Positions 23,071-32,085 are shown, counted from the stretch's first letter. The stretch is 36,398 bases of DNA from Tabrizicola flagellatus (GCF_008271465.1 NZ_VMDU01000019.1:1-36398); one strand, 5' to 3'. Numbers and translations are program-made. Notes: a model not told the origin generated them from the letters alone.

Positions 23071-23514
23071 TCAGTTGACGGTGCGATAACCGCGTTGGGT
23101 GTTCAGATTAACGTACTCAGTTTGCTGGCGGGCCCATTCGTGCAGGAATTTTTCGCATTCAACCCGGAGTTCCCGATCGGCAGGCCTTGGGTCATTGCTG
23201 ATCAGGTAATGCTCCAAGCCCTTGCTTCCCCATGCCTTGACCAGTTCGACGATCTGCCCCCTGCGCTGCGCCTCTTTCGGCGAGTGGGTGCCCTCGAAAT
23301 GCTTATTTGCCCATCGAATATAGGACAAGTTGCGTGCGCGAACGGCCTGACTTTCGCCGATCCGAAGACTGCGTGTTGGCCAGTGGACCTCTGCATAGAT
23401 CCCGTGTCCGGTTGGCATTCGGCTGACGTCGCCCTTTCCGGGAACCCACAACAGGTTCAACCTGATTCCACGAAACTCCAATGCTTCACTCCGATATGCA
23501 GCCATTGCCGACAT
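23071..23514 (-). CDS. GIY-YIG-like nuclease family protein
   Basis: 147 residues. GHGIYAEVHWPTRSLRIGES (about 37-55) has the two-strand GIY...(Y)IG pattern with RIG in place of YIG, followed by Arg-rich helix VRARNLSYIRWA. The end HYLISNDPRPADRELRVECEKFLHEWA is conserved in a family I recall from Rhodobacteraceae prophages. If active it would be a single-strand-nicking nuclease, possibly homing-like near the packaging genes. Start uncertain: 23514 or the ATG at 23505. Codes against the surrounding genes. Confidence 0.6.
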   Translation of the reverse strand: MSAMAAYRSEALEFRGIRLNLLWVPGKGDVSRMPTGHGIYAEVHWPTRSLRIGESQAVRARNLSYIRWANKHFEGTHSPKEAQRRGQIVELVKAWGSKGLEHYLISNDPRPADRELRVECEKFLHEWARQQTEYVNLNTQRGYRTVN

Positions 23515-23611
23515 GTTCTACTCGCCAGATTCTCAGTCCCGAAGGTTCAAAAGAACTTGGACGAAAGAATGGCGTAGGGAGGCGGCCGCGCACCCCAGTG
23601 CGCTCGCCTAC

Positions 23612-24172
23612 CTAATTGATCCTGTAAACCGTCCCCCTGCCTTCGACCTTTTCCGGGGTGATGGGCAGGCCCAGCTTCTTCTTCAGCGCGCCCGAGATCG
23701 AACCCCGGACTGTGTGCGATTGCCAAGACGTCGCCTCCACCATCTCTGCGATGGTGGCACCCTCGGGCCGCTGGAGCATGGCGATGATCTGCGCCTGCTT
23801 GGTGCCAGCGCGGATGGTCACGGGTTTCGCGGTGCCGGTGTCTTCGGGCGTTTCCGCGGGTTCCGCCTTGGGCTTCGCCCTCCGCACATTGGCGACGGCG
23901 CTGACCACCAGCGGCTCGATCCCGATGGCCTCCAGCCCGGCCTCGGTCGCGATCAGAGTTGTGCCGTGACCGTCACCGGTTTCGCGCCACATCGGCTCAT
24001 TGCGGCGCAGGTTGGCCTCGACCTCCTCGAGCCAGCCGCGGGCGATCATCTTGCCGACCACCATCCTGGCGGCGGCGCCGACCAGCCCCTCGGGCAGAGG
24101 CAGGGCGAGGTTCCCCGGACGGGTCGCAGCGCGGGACAGGATCAGGGACTGGGTATCGGACGGGGTGGTCAT
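23612..24172 (-). CDS. DUF3489 domain protein
   Basis: 186 residues from the ATG at 24172 (GGAGG 7 bases upstream; the open frame further up is Arg/Pro-rich and not coding). The C-terminal ~70 residues (RAGTKQAQIIAMLQRPEGATIAEMVEATSWQSHTVRGSISGALKKKLGL, then VEGRGTVYRI) are a textbook DUF3489 winged-helix-like domain. The N-terminal half (LPLPEGLVGAAARMVVGKMIARGWLEEVEA, TLIATEAGLEAIGI) is a second winged-helix-like repeat. Probably a DNA-binding regulator; function unproven. Same strand as its two neighbours. Confidence 0.85.
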   Translation of the reverse strand: MTTPSDTQSLILSRAATRPGNLALPLPEGLVGAAARMVVGKMIARGWLEEVEANLRRNEPMWRETGDGHGTTLIATEAGLEAIGIEPLVVSAVANVRRAKPKAEPAETPEDTGTAKPVTIRAGTKQAQIIAMLQRPEGATIAEMVEATSWQSHTVRGSISGALKKKLGLPITPEKVEGRGTVYRIN

Positions 24173-24309
24173 TGGGGCCTCCGGGCGCTGTGGTGCGCGG
24201 TGTGCGCGCCTTCTACGGACGTTCGCCCGGCTTACGCGGCCCCACTGGGGCCACGGTCCGGGCTCACCCCCGTCGTCGGACGGGGCGGCCGTCGCGCGTT
24301 GTGGGCGCG

Positions 24310-24573
24310 TCAAGCGGCGTGTTCGCCTTCCTTGAAGGCGCTGTCGGTGATCTGGCGCAGCAGGCCCGCGTAGTGCTGCAGCGTCCCGACATGCCCCCAG
24401 TGGATCTCGTCGGGATGGGTCTCGAAATGGTCGTCGCTAAGGGACTTCAGGCGCTCCAGCATGGTGTCGATCTCGGCCTTGGCGGCGATGAAGGCGTCGA
24501 GGGCTTTGTTCGACCGCTCCCTCGAACCGGTGGCGGGAGCGGTCTCACTGTCGGTGGCGCGGCGGGTCGTCAT
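24310..24573 (-). CDS. Small helical phage protein, unknown function
   Basis: 87 residues from the ATG at 24573 (GAAGGA 9 bases upstream); an upstream ATG at 24600 is possible. The body (ALDAFIAAKAEIDTMLERLKSLSDDHFETHPDEIHWGHVGTLQHYAGLLRQITDSAF) is helical with a conserved-looking HPDEIHWGHVG segment. No known domain. It is the first of three minus-strand genes that lie between the methylases and the terminase, and is divergent from TerS, so the 24601-24689 gap should hold promoters for both strands. Confidence 0.65.
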   Translation of the reverse strand: MTTRRATDSETAPATGSRERSNKALDAFIAAKAEIDTMLERLKSLSDDHFETHPDEIHWGHVGTLQHYAGLLRQITDSAFKEGEHAA

Positions 24574-24689
24574 GGCGGGGCATCCTTCGGTGAGTTGCAT
24601 CGTTTCCTTGCGATCAGATTCGCTCTGTCGCGTCCTCTAATCAACTGAATACCAAGCAATATCATCAGCTTGATCGGATTATCCTCGCC

Positions 24690-25226
24690 ATGAAGGGCAT
24701 GAGCGAACGCGAGTATGCGGCCCATTCCGGCCTCTCCCGCGGCGGGGTGCAGAAGGCTCGGAAGAACGGGCGGCTGGTGGTCCATGACGACGGGTCGATC
24801 AACGCCGCGGCCTCGGATGTGCGGCGGGCCGAGATGACCGACCCCGACCAGCAGCGCCGCAGCCTTGGTGGGGATGGGCTAGTCAGCGGTGCGGGCGAGA
24901 CCTCGTCCTACATCAAGGCGCGCACGCTGCTGACAGTCTATGCCGCGCAGGACAAGCAGATCGCGGTCCAGAAGAAGAAGGGCACGCTGGTCGACCGCGC
25001 GCGGGCGGAAACGCTGGTGTTTCGCCTGGCGCGCGAGGCGCGGGATGTCTGGGCGACCTGGCCCGGACGGGTGGCCGCACTGATGGCGGCAGAGATCATG
25101 GCGGAGGTGGAACGGCAATCCGGGGCATCGGTGACGATCGAGACCGCGATCATGCAGAGGGTGCTGGAAGCCCATGTCCGCGAACAGCTCGACGCCCTCG
25201 CCGACCTCCGGGTTTCCCTCGGATGA
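24690..25226 (+). CDS. Terminase small subunit-like protein
   Basis: 178 residues. The start (MSEREYAAHSGLSRGGVQKARKNGRLVVHDDGSI) is an HTH like those of Nu1-type small terminases, which bind the packaging site. The central coil (IKARTLLTVYAAQDKQIAVQKKKGTLVDRARAETLVFRLAREARDVWATWPGRVAALMAAE) is the conserved 'elements of external origin'/TerS core. It overlaps the large terminase gene by 53 bases. Start may be 24690 or the ATG at 24699; no good ribosome site. Position and pattern make the call fairly safe. Confidence 0.8.
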   Translation: MKGMSEREYAAHSGLSRGGVQKARKNGRLVVHDDGSINAAASDVRRAEMTDPDQQRRSLGGDGLVSGAGETSSYIKARTLLTVYAAQDKQIAVQKKKGTLVDRARAETLVFRLAREARDVWATWPGRVAALMAAEIMAEVERQSGASVTIETAIMQRVLEAHVREQLDALADLRVSLG

Positions 25227-27213
25227 CGATGATCTGACGGCCGACCTTGACCTCGGTTTCGACGGCGCCGAGGACCTGCTGCGGGTCTGGCGTCAGGGGC
25301 TGCGGCCTGATCCGAACCTGACGGTGTCGGAATGGGCGGATAAGCATCGCTGGCTGTCCTCGCGCGGCGCAGCCGAACCGGGGCGGTACCGCACCGCCCG
25401 CGCCCCCTACCTGCGCGAGATCATGGATGCGCTGTCGCCCGGGCATCCGGCCCAGCGCATCACCTTCATGAAGGCGGCGCAGGTCGGGGCCACGGAGGCG
25501 GGCAACAACTGGATCGGTTTCGTGATCCATCACGCCCCGGGGCCGATGCTGGCGGTGCTGCCGAGCCTCGAACTGGCCAAGCGCACCTCGCGCGGCCGCT
25601 TGGACTCGTTGATCGCGGACAGCCCGGCGCTGCGCGAACGGGTGAACCCAGCCCGGTCGCGCGATGCCGGGAATTCGATGCTGTCGAAGGAGTTTCCGGG
25701 CGGCATCCTGGTGCTGACCGGGGCGAACAGCGCCACCGGCCTGCGGTCGATGCCCGCGCGCTATGTGTTTCTGGACGAGGTCGATGCCTATCCCGCCTCG
25801 GCCGACGAGGAAGGTGACCCGGTCACGCTGGCCGAGGCGCGGACCACCACCTTCTCGCATCGGCGCAAGGTGTTCATGGTCTCGACCCCCACGATTCGGG
25901 GGCTGAGCCGGATCGAGCGGGAATTCGAGGCATCCGACCAGCGGCGCTACTTCGTGCCCTGCCCGCACTGCGGCACGATGCAGTGGCTGCAATTCGACCG
26001 GCTGCGCTGGGCGAAGGGAAAGCCCGAAACCGCCGCCTATCACTGCGAGGGTTGCGAACGGACCATTGCCGAGCATAACAAGACCGAAATGCTGGCCCGC
26101 GGCGAATGGCGGGCGACGGCGGTTTCCACGGATCCCAAGGCCATCGGCTTCCACCTCTCGGCGCTCTATTCGCCGCTCGGGTGGAAAAGCTGGTCCGACG
26201 TGGCGCGGGAATGGTTGGCGGCCCAGGGGTCGGACGAGACGCTGCGCGCCGCGCGCAACACGCTGCTTGGCGAGACATGGGTCGAGTCTGGCGACGCACC
26301 GGAATGGCAGCGGCTGGCGGATCGCCGGGAGGCTTGGAAGCCGGGCACGGTGCCCATGGCCGGGCTGTTCCTGACGGCCGGGGCCGACGTCCAGAGGGAC
26401 CGCATCGAGGTCGACATCTGGGCCTGGGGCCGGGGCATGGAAAGCTGGCTCGTCGATCACATCGTCATTCCGGGCGGGCCTGACGCCCCAGAAGCCTGGG
26501 ACAAGCTGACCGCCCTGCTCGGCCGGTCGTGGCAACATGCCAACGGCGCCTTCATGACCGTGGCGCGGCTTGGCATCGACACCGGCTACGAAGCTGCGGC
26601 GGTCTATGCCTGGTCGCGCAAGGTCGGGTTTGAGCAAGTCGCGCCGCTGAAGGGCCTCGAAGGGTCCAACCGGTCGGCACCCGTGTCTGGCCCTACCTAT
26701 GTCGATGCCACCATCGGCGGGAAACGGCTCCGCCGCGGGGCGAGGCTCTGGTCTGTGGCCACGGCGACGTTCAAGGCGGAAACCTACCGGTTCCTGCGGA
26801 TCGAACGGCCCTCGGACGAGGACCGCACCGCCGGGGTGCTCGACGCCCCCGGCACGATCCACATCCCCGGCTGGGCGGACACCGAATGGTTGAAACAGCT
26901 GGTGGCCGAGCAGTTGGTCACGATCCGCAACAAGCGCGGCTATGCCCACCAGGAATGGCAGAAGATGCGCGAGCGGAACGAGGCGCTGGACTGCCGGGTC
27001 TATGCCCGCGCCTCGGCGTGGATCCTCGGTGCCGACCGGTGGGACGAGGCCACCTGGCGGCGGCTCGAGGCGCAGGCGGGCGTCGAAACGCGCATGCCTG
27101 CAGCCGTCGCGACGGACTTACCACCACCCGACCCGGCCCAGCCCAAGGCCGGAACGCTGACCACGCCGCGCCGGAAACGGCGGGCCTACACCCCGAACTT
27201 CATGAGGGACTGA
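25174..27213 (+). CDS. Terminase large subunit, GpA family
   Basis: 679 residues. ATPase: adenine/Walker A region TFMKAAQVGATEAGNNW (about 98-114), Walker B YVFLDEVDAYP (about 196-206), motif III VSTPT. A zinc-ribbon-like pair CPHC and CEGC follows (about 262-293). Nuclease part: AGADVQRDRIEVDIWAWGRG, and D residues in LGIDTGYEAAAVYAW. Lambda gpA-type terminases cut and pump phage DNA into the prohead, so packaging is probably cos-type. The gene shares a base with the next (TGATG). Confidence 0.95.
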   Translation: MSANSSTPSPTSGFPSDDDDLTADLDLGFDGAEDLLRVWRQGLRPDPNLTVSEWADKHRWLSSRGAAEPGRYRTARAPYLREIMDALSPGHPAQRITFMKAAQVGATEAGNNWIGFVIHHAPGPMLAVLPSLELAKRTSRGRLDSLIADSPALRERVNPARSRDAGNSMLSKEFPGGILVLTGANSATGLRSMPARYVFLDEVDAYPASADEEGDPVTLAEARTTTFSHRRKVFMVSTPTIRGLSRIEREFEASDQRRYFVPCPHCGTMQWLQFDRLRWAKGKPETAAYHCEGCERTIAEHNKTEMLARGEWRATAVSTDPKAIGFHLSALYSPLGWKSWSDVAREWLAAQGSDETLRAARNTLLGETWVESGDAPEWQRLADRREAWKPGTVPMAGLFLTAGADVQRDRIEVDIWAWGRGMESWLVDHIVIPGGPDAPEAWDKLTALLGRSWQHANGAFMTVARLGIDTGYEAAAVYAWSRKVGFEQVAPLKGLEGSNRSAPVSGPTYVDATIGGKRLRRGARLWSVATATFKAETYRFLRIERPSDEDRTAGVLDAPGTIHIPGWADTEWLKQLVAEQLVTIRNKRGYAHQEWQKMRERNEALDCRVYARASAWILGADRWDEATWRRLEAQAGVETRMPAAVATDLPPPDPAQPKAGTLTTPRRKRRAYTPNFMRD

Positions 27214-27425
27214 TGGACCTGGAACGCATGCAGGCGCTGCTCACGGCACTGCAGGAGGCCCGCTTCGCCGGGCTGCGCAGCGTCAGCTACGACGGCAAGA
27301 CCGTGACCTACGGCTCGGACGCGGAACTGGCCGCGGCCATTCGGGACTTGGAGGGCCGGATTGCTACCGCCTCTGCGACGCCCCGCCGCCGTCGCTGGGG
27401 CACCGTCGCGACGAAGGGCCTTTGA
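27213..27425 (+). CDS. gpW-like head-tail joining protein
   Basis: 70 residues with the pattern ALQEARFAGLRSVSYDGKTVTYGSDAELAAAIRDLEGRI, typical of gpW-type proteins, which complete the head so that tails can join. It lies between terminase and portal as in lambda (A-W-B). TGATG with the terminase stop and 3 bases to the portal start. A diverged homologue is at 323-538 in the left phage remnant. Confidence 0.85.
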   Translation: MDLERMQALLTALQEARFAGLRSVSYDGKTVTYGSDAELAAAIRDLEGRIATASATPRRRRWGTVATKGL

Positions 27426-27428
27426 CCC

Positions 27429-28940
27429 ATGGTGCTCGACGCCTTCCGCGCCCGCCTCGGCAGCATCATCGGCGGGTTTGACGCGGCACAGTCCCACCGT
27501 CGCATGCGCGGATTCCGCGCCACCCGGGCGCATGTGAACACGCTGATCGCCGCCTCGGGCGAGACGATCACCGCCCGGGCGCGCTGGCTTGTCCGCAATA
27601 ACGGCTATGCCGCGAATGCGGTCGATGCCTTCGCGAACCATGTCGTCGGCGACGGGATCAAGCCCTCGTCGAAGATCGTGGATGGAGCAAAGAAGGAGGA
27701 ATTGCAGAAGCTGTGGCTCGCCTGGACGGACGAGGCCGATGCCGAGGGACTGACCGACTTCTTCGGGCTGCAGCGCCGGGCGGCCCGCGAGGTGTTTCTG
27801 GCAGGCGAGGTCTTCCTGCGCATTCGCACGCGGCGTCCCGAAGATGGTCTGACCGTACCCATGCAGTTGCAGATGCTGCCCTCGGAAATGCTGCCCCAGG
27901 ATATGACCCGCGCCCTGCCCGGCGCGGGGTCGATCCGGCAGGGCATCGAGTTCGACGGCATCGGGCGACGGGTGGCCTATCACTTCTTGCGCCGCCACCC
28001 GGGCGACATGACCGATCCGGGGATGGCGGGCGAGACGGTGCGCGTGCTCGCGTCCGAGGTGATCCACATCCTCGACCCGGTCGAGGCAGGCCAGTTGCGC
28101 GGTGTCTCACGCTTTGCCGCGGCCGTGGTGAAGCTGTTCACGCTGGACCTCTACGACGACGCGGAACTGGAGCGGAAGAAGACCGCGGCGATGTTCGCGA
28201 TGTTCATCACCTCCCCCGCGCCAGAAACCGCCCTCGATCCGGCCGAGGACGATCTGGAGGTCGAACCTGGCCAAGTGGTGCGACTGGACCCCGGCGAGGA
28301 CGTGACCACGCCATCGACGCCGGACTCCGGGTCGACCTACGAGCCCTTCCAGTACCGCACGCTGTTGCAGATCGGCGCGGCGCTGGGCGTGCCCTATGGC
28401 TATCTGACGGGCGATACCGCGAAGGGGAACTTCTCGAACACCCGGATCGCGCTGGTCGACTTCCGCCGCCGCATCTCGGCCTTCCAGCATTCAGTCATGG
28501 TCTACCAGCTCTGCCGCGCGGTCTGGACGCGGTGGATGGACATGGCGGTGCTGGCGGGCGCCATCGATCTGCCGGGCTATGCCACCGACCGGCGCCACTA
28601 CCTCGCCTGCGACTGGCTCCCCACGAAATGGGACTGGATCGACCCGGCCAAGGATGCCGCCGCCGAGATTCTGCAGATCGAGGCGGGCCTGAAGTCCCGC
28701 ACGCAAGCCATCGCCGAACGCGGCTACGACGCCGAACAGGTCGACCGCGAAATCGCCGCAGAACGAAAGCGCGAGGCCGCGCTGGGGCTCGATTTCCGGC
28801 GGCCGGGGTCACCCGCGCAGGCGGCAGGCGGCGGCGCGACGCCGGGCAATGCCGAGGGCCAGCGACAGGATCAGCAGGAGGACGGCAATCAGGAAAAGGA
28901 TGGCGAGGACCGGGAACCCCGGCCCGCGGAGGACGCATGA
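27429..28940 (+). CDS. Phage portal protein (lambda gpB family)
   Basis: 503 residues. Conserved order: RARWLVRNNGYAANAVDAFANHVVGDGIKPSS (about 55-85), LAGEVFLRIRTRR, QLQMLPSEMLP, GIEFDGIGRRVAYHF, VSRFAAAVVKLFTLDLYDDAELERKKTAAMFAMFI, YLTGDTAKGNFSNTRIALVDFRRR, ACDWLPTKWDWIDPAKDA. The portal forms the dodecameric DNA channel at the capsid vertex. The C-terminal ~50 residues are Gly/Gln/Glu-rich and disordered. Length normal for the family. Stop overlaps the protease start. Confidence 0.95.
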   Translation: MVLDAFRARLGSIIGGFDAAQSHRRMRGFRATRAHVNTLIAASGETITARARWLVRNNGYAANAVDAFANHVVGDGIKPSSKIVDGAKKEELQKLWLAWTDEADAEGLTDFFGLQRRAAREVFLAGEVFLRIRTRRPEDGLTVPMQLQMLPSEMLPQDMTRALPGAGSIRQGIEFDGIGRRVAYHFLRRHPGDMTDPGMAGETVRVLASEVIHILDPVEAGQLRGVSRFAAAVVKLFTLDLYDDAELERKKTAAMFAMFITSPAPETALDPAEDDLEVEPGQVVRLDPGEDVTTPSTPDSGSTYEPFQYRTLLQIGAALGVPYGYLTGDTAKGNFSNTRIALVDFRRRISAFQHSVMVYQLCRAVWTRWMDMAVLAGAIDLPGYATDRRHYLACDWLPTKWDWIDPAKDAAAEILQIEAGLKSRTQAIAERGYDAEQVDREIAAERKREAALGLDFRRPGSPAQAAGGGATPGNAEGQRQDQQEDGNQEKDGEDREPRPAEDA

Positions 28941-30250
28941 TGCATCACACCCAGATCGCCCAGCGCGTCTTCAACACGCCTCTGATGGTCGATCCCGCCA
29001 AGGCGCTGGCTTTCCTGACCGGGCTTGGGCCCCGGATTACCGGTAGAGAAATCAGCGTGGAGGGGGTCGAAATCGCCTCCGAAGCGCAGGAGGCCGCCAG
29101 CCTGCCCGTCCGGGCGTCGTTGTTCGGTGATGATCTGACCAACCGCCAGTCACGGAATGGCGGTCAGCCCTTCGCAGTCGTCGATGGGATCGCGGTCATC
29201 GAAATCGCAGGCACGCTGGTGCATCGCGGGGCGTGGATCGGTCAATCCTCGGGGCTGACCTCCTATGAAGGGATCGCGGCGCAGCTGCAGGCGGCGCTGA
29301 CCGATCCGGCCATCCGCGGCATCGCCCTCGACATCGACAGCTTCGGCGGCGAGGTGGCGGGAGCCTTTGACCTCGCCGACCGCATCCGCGCCGCGCGGGC
29401 GCAGAAGCCGGTCCAAGCCTTCGTGGCCGATCACGCCCTCTCGGCTGCCTATGCGCTGGCCTCGCAGGCCGACCGGATCATCCTGCCCCGGACCGGCGCT
29501 GTCGGCAGCATCGGCGTTGTCGCCATGCACAGCGACATGAGCGGGGCGCTCGACCAGAAGGGCATTGACGTCACGCTGATCCATGCCGGGGCGCGCAAGG
29601 TCGATGCGAACCCTTATCAGCCCCTGCCCGAGTCCGTCCGCGCCCAGATCGCGGGCGAGTTGGAAGACCTGCGCCAGCTCTTCGCCGAAACCGTCGCCGA
29701 GGGTCGTGGTCGCCGCCTCGACACCTTGCGAGCGCTTGGCACCGAGGCCGCCGTCTTCCGCGGTGAGGCGGCGGTCTTCGCCGGTCTTGCCGACGAAGTG
29801 GCCGATCCCGTCACCGCCTTCCGCGCTTTCGCCACCGCACCCCGCGGCACAACCACACCCAGAGGAAAGGGCCCGATGATGACCACTGCCCCCGAAGATC
29901 ATGCGCAGCCTGCGCCCGCGCCTACCGCTGTCACCCCGCCGGAACCGGCCCCGCCCGCGGCAGTCGCGCCGCCGCAAACCACGGCGGCCGCGATGTCGCC
30001 CGAAGCCATCCGCGCCGAGGCAGCCGAGGTCGCGCAGGTCTGTGCGCAGGCCGCGCGCCTCGGCATCCAGATCGACGCCGCCGATGCGGTCGCCAAGGGA
30101 CTGAAGCCCGAGGCGCTGCGCGCCAAGGCCCTGGCCGATCTCGCCGCCCGCAGCGATGCCGCGGGCATCATCGCCACCGCTCCGGCGTCTGGCACCAAGG
30201 AAAGCCCCATCGTGGCGGCCGCGAAGAAATCGGCCGCCGCCGCGCGCTGA
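28937..30250 (+). CDS. Prohead protease, S49 (SppA/lambda gpC-like), with C-terminal scaffold
   Basis: 437 residues; ATG at 28937 or 28940 (GGAGG is 4 or 7 bases away, favouring the second). S49 domain about 60-300: ALDIDSFGGEVAGAFDLADRI, catalytic Ser169 in HALSAAYALAS, GAVGSIGVV, and catalytic Lys221 in GARKVDANPY; the 52-residue Ser-Lys spacing is that of short SppA enzymes. After about 310 the protein is Pro/Ala-rich, then helical (SPEAIRAEAAEVAQVCAQAARLGI), a scaffold-like tail. The enzyme matures the prohead. Confidence 0.93.
   Translation: MMHHTQIAQRVFNTPLMVDPAKALAFLTGLGPRITGREISVEGVEIASEAQEAASLPVRASLFGDDLTNRQSRNGGQPFAVVDGIAVIEIAGTLVHRGAWIGQSSGLTSYEGIAAQLQAALTDPAIRGIALDIDSFGGEVAGAFDLADRIRAARAQKPVQAFVADHALSAAYALASQADRIILPRTGAVGSIGVVAMHSDMSGALDQKGIDVTLIHAGARKVDANPYQPLPESVRAQIAGELEDLRQLFAETVAEGRGRRLDTLRALGTEAAVFRGEAAVFAGLADEVADPVTAFRAFATAPRGTTTPRGKGPMMTTAPEDHAQPAPAPTAVTPPEPAPPAAVAPPQTTAAAMSPEAIRAEAAEVAQVCAQAARLGIQIDAADAVAKGLKPEALRAKALADLAARSDAAGIIATAPASGTKESPIVAAAKKSAAAAR
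29876..30250 (+). CDS. Nested in-frame scaffold protein (Nu3-like)
   Basis: An internal in-frame ATG pair (29876, 29879) follows AGAGGAAAGG and would start a 124-residue protein equal to the C-terminal part of the protease gene: Pro/Ala-rich linker then charged helices. This is the lambda C/Nu3 arrangement, where the scaffold is made from an internal start. Seen: the ribosome site and the domain break. Inferred: separate translation. Confidence 0.6.
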   Translation: MMTTAPEDHAQPAPAPTAVTPPEPAPPAAVAPPQTTAAAMSPEAIRAEAAEVAQVCAQAARLGIQIDAADAVAKGLKPEALRAKALADLAARSDAAGIIATAPASGTKESPIVAAAKKSAAAAR

Positions 30251-30305
30251 CGCGCACCGCCCGGATCGGGCGACCCACCCCCACCAAAATCCTGGAGACT
30301 GAACC

Positions 30306-30686
30306 ATGCCCGTCCTGACGGAACCGCCCAGCATGGGCGACGTCCTCAAATATGAGGTCAACCCGAACTACACCCGCGAGGTGGTAACGCTGCTCGCGGG
30401 CATGTCCTACCCCGTCGGCGCCGTACTTGGCCGCATCACGGCCAGCGGCAAATACAAGCTCGCGACCAGTGGCGGCACCGATGGCGCGCAGACTGCCTCG
30501 GCTGTTCTCCTCTATGCTGTGGACGCAACCCTCGCGGACGCCACCGGCATCGTCGTAGCCCGTGGCCCCGCAATTGTCTCGCGCGCAGCGCTCGCCTACG
30601 ACGCCACCGTCGATGACGGGGCCAAGATCACCACCAAGATCGGCCAACTGGCCGCCGCAGGCATCATCGCCCGCGACGGCGTCTGA
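30306..30686 (+). CDS. Head decoration protein (gpD-like)
   Basis: 126 residues: DVLKYEVNPNYTREVVTLLAGMSYPVGAVLGRIT, GGTDGAQTASAVLLYAVDATLADATGIVVARGPAIVSR, AYDATVDDGAKI, GIIARDGV. This is the HDPD/gpD family, trimers that lock the expanded capsid. It lies between protease/scaffold and capsid as in lambda. GGAGA about 7 bases before the ATG. Confidence 0.93.
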   Translation: MPVLTEPPSMGDVLKYEVNPNYTREVVTLLAGMSYPVGAVLGRITASGKYKLATSGGTDGAQTASAVLLYAVDATLADATGIVVARGPAIVSRAALAYDATVDDGAKITTKIGQLAAAGIIARDGV

Positions 30687-30734
30687 CGCAGCCCACCCGG
30701 CCGCGCCCATCCCCTCATTCCCCGGAGCCCCACC

Positions 30735-31760
30735 ATGACCCTTGTCCGCAATCCCTTCGACGCTGGCGGCTATTCGCTGGCCGAGATGACGCAGGCCATC
30801 AACATTCTGCCCAACCTCTACACCCGCCTCGCCCAGATCGGCCTCTTCCGCTTCGAAGGGGTCAGCCAGCGGTCGGTGATCATCGAGCAGTACGAAGGCG
30901 TCCTGAGCCTTCTGCCCTCCGTCCCCCTCGGCGGCCCGGCCACGGTCGGCACGCGGGAAGGCCGGTCGATGCGGTCGTTCGCCCTGCCGTGGATCCCGCA
31001 TGACGACGTGGTTCTTCCTGCTGACATCCAGGGTCAGCCCGCGCTGGGCGGGGCCTTCGATGCAGCCGATCCCCTCGTCGAGGTGATGAACCGCAAGCTG
31101 CTGCTGATGCGCCGCAAGCATGCCCAGACGCGCGAATACATGGAGATGAACGCGCTGCGCGGCATCGTGAAGGACGGCGCGGGCACCACCCTCTACAACT
31201 ACTTCACCGAATTCGGCCTCGCGCAGATCTCCGTCGACTTCGTGCTGGGCACGGCTGGAACGAACGTGCAGGGCAAGGTCCGCGAGGTGCTGCGAGCCAT
31301 CGAAGACAATCTGCTGGGCGAGGCGATGACCAGCGTCCATGCCCTCGTCAGCCGCGAGTTCTTCGACAAACTGATCGCCCATCCCAAGACGGAAGAGGCC
31401 TACAAGTTCTACGCCTCGACCGGCGCGCAGCCTTTGCGCGAGGATGTGCGGCGCAACTTTCCCTTCGCCGGGATCCTGTTCGAGGAATACTCCGGCACGG
31501 TGACCCTCTCGACCAAGGCCACTGAACGGCTTGTCCCGGCGAACGAGGGCATCGCCTTCCCCCTCGGCACCATGGACACCTTCACCACCTATGGCGGCCC
31601 GGCGAACCTCTTGGAAACCGCAAACACCATCGGCCTGCCCCTCTACGCCCGCCAGCATCTCGACGAGAAAGGCCGCTGGATCGACGTGATGACCGAGGCC
31701 TCGATCCTGCCGGTGAACAAACGGCCGCGTCTGGCCGTCCGGATCCACAGCTCGAACTGA
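30735..31760 (+). CDS. Major capsid protein (lambda gpE family)
   Basis: 341 residues. Family patterns: FDAGGYSLAEMTQAINILPN, GLFRFEGVSQRSVIIEQYEGVLSLLPS, ALPWIPHDDVVLPADIQG, AQTREYMEMNALRGIVKDGAG, FAGILFEEYSG, IAFPLGTMDTFTTYGGPANLLETANTIGLPLYA. HK97-fold shell protein. Forty-eight bases after gpD. GGAG near -10. Confidence 0.95.
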   Translation: MTLVRNPFDAGGYSLAEMTQAINILPNLYTRLAQIGLFRFEGVSQRSVIIEQYEGVLSLLPSVPLGGPATVGTREGRSMRSFALPWIPHDDVVLPADIQGQPALGGAFDAADPLVEVMNRKLLLMRRKHAQTREYMEMNALRGIVKDGAGTTLYNYFTEFGLAQISVDFVLGTAGTNVQGKVREVLRAIEDNLLGEAMTSVHALVSREFFDKLIAHPKTEEAYKFYASTGAQPLREDVRRNFPFAGILFEEYSGTVTLSTKATERLVPANEGIAFPLGTMDTFTTYGGPANLLETANTIGLPLYARQHLDEKGRWIDVMTEASILPVNKRPRLAVRIHSSN

Positions 31761-31766
31761 TCTGTC

Positions 31767-32081
31767 ATGTCCGTCTTCGCCGCCGCCATGGACCGCATCT
31801 TCACCGATGCCTCCATGGCGGCCCCGGCCCTCTGGATCTCGGCCACCACGTCCGAGGAACGCCCGATCCGCATCATCTGCCGCGCGCCCGACCGCGTCAC
31901 CGACTTCGGCGCAGGGCGGTTCGTCAGCGACACAACGGTGGTGGATGTGCGCGTCGCCGACCTGCCCGCCCCACGGCCGGGCGACGTGATCGTCATCGGC
32001 GCGGACAGCCACGTCATCCAGGGGGAACCGCTGCGGGATCGCGAACGGCTGACCTGGACCCTCGATCTGCGCCCGGCGTGA
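31767..32081 (+). CDS. Head-tail joining protein
   Basis: 104 residues: MSVFAAAMDRIFTDASMAAPALW, then RVTDFGAGRFVSDTTVVDVRVADLPAPRPGDVIVIGADSHVIQGEPLRDRERLTWTLDL. The short beta-rich pattern with PRPGD and VIQGEP..D..RL.W matches the connector proteins that follow the capsid gene in lambda-order phages (gpFII-like). Six bases after the capsid stop, so co-translated. Exact connector class uncertain. Confidence 0.7.
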   Translation: MSVFAAAMDRIFTDASMAAPALWISATTSEERPIRIICRAPDRVTDFGAGRFVSDTTVVDVRVADLPAPRPGDVIVIGADSHVIQGEPLRDRERLTWTLDLRPA

Positions 32082-32085
32082 TCCG

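Noticed and set aside
25150-26949. Minus-strand frame of 599 codons across terminase
   Set aside because: Antisense shadow of a well-supported GpA gene.
27713-28936. Upstream extension of the protease frame
   Set aside because: It overlaps the portal gene and is Arg/Gly-rich; the true start with GGAGG is at 28937/28940.
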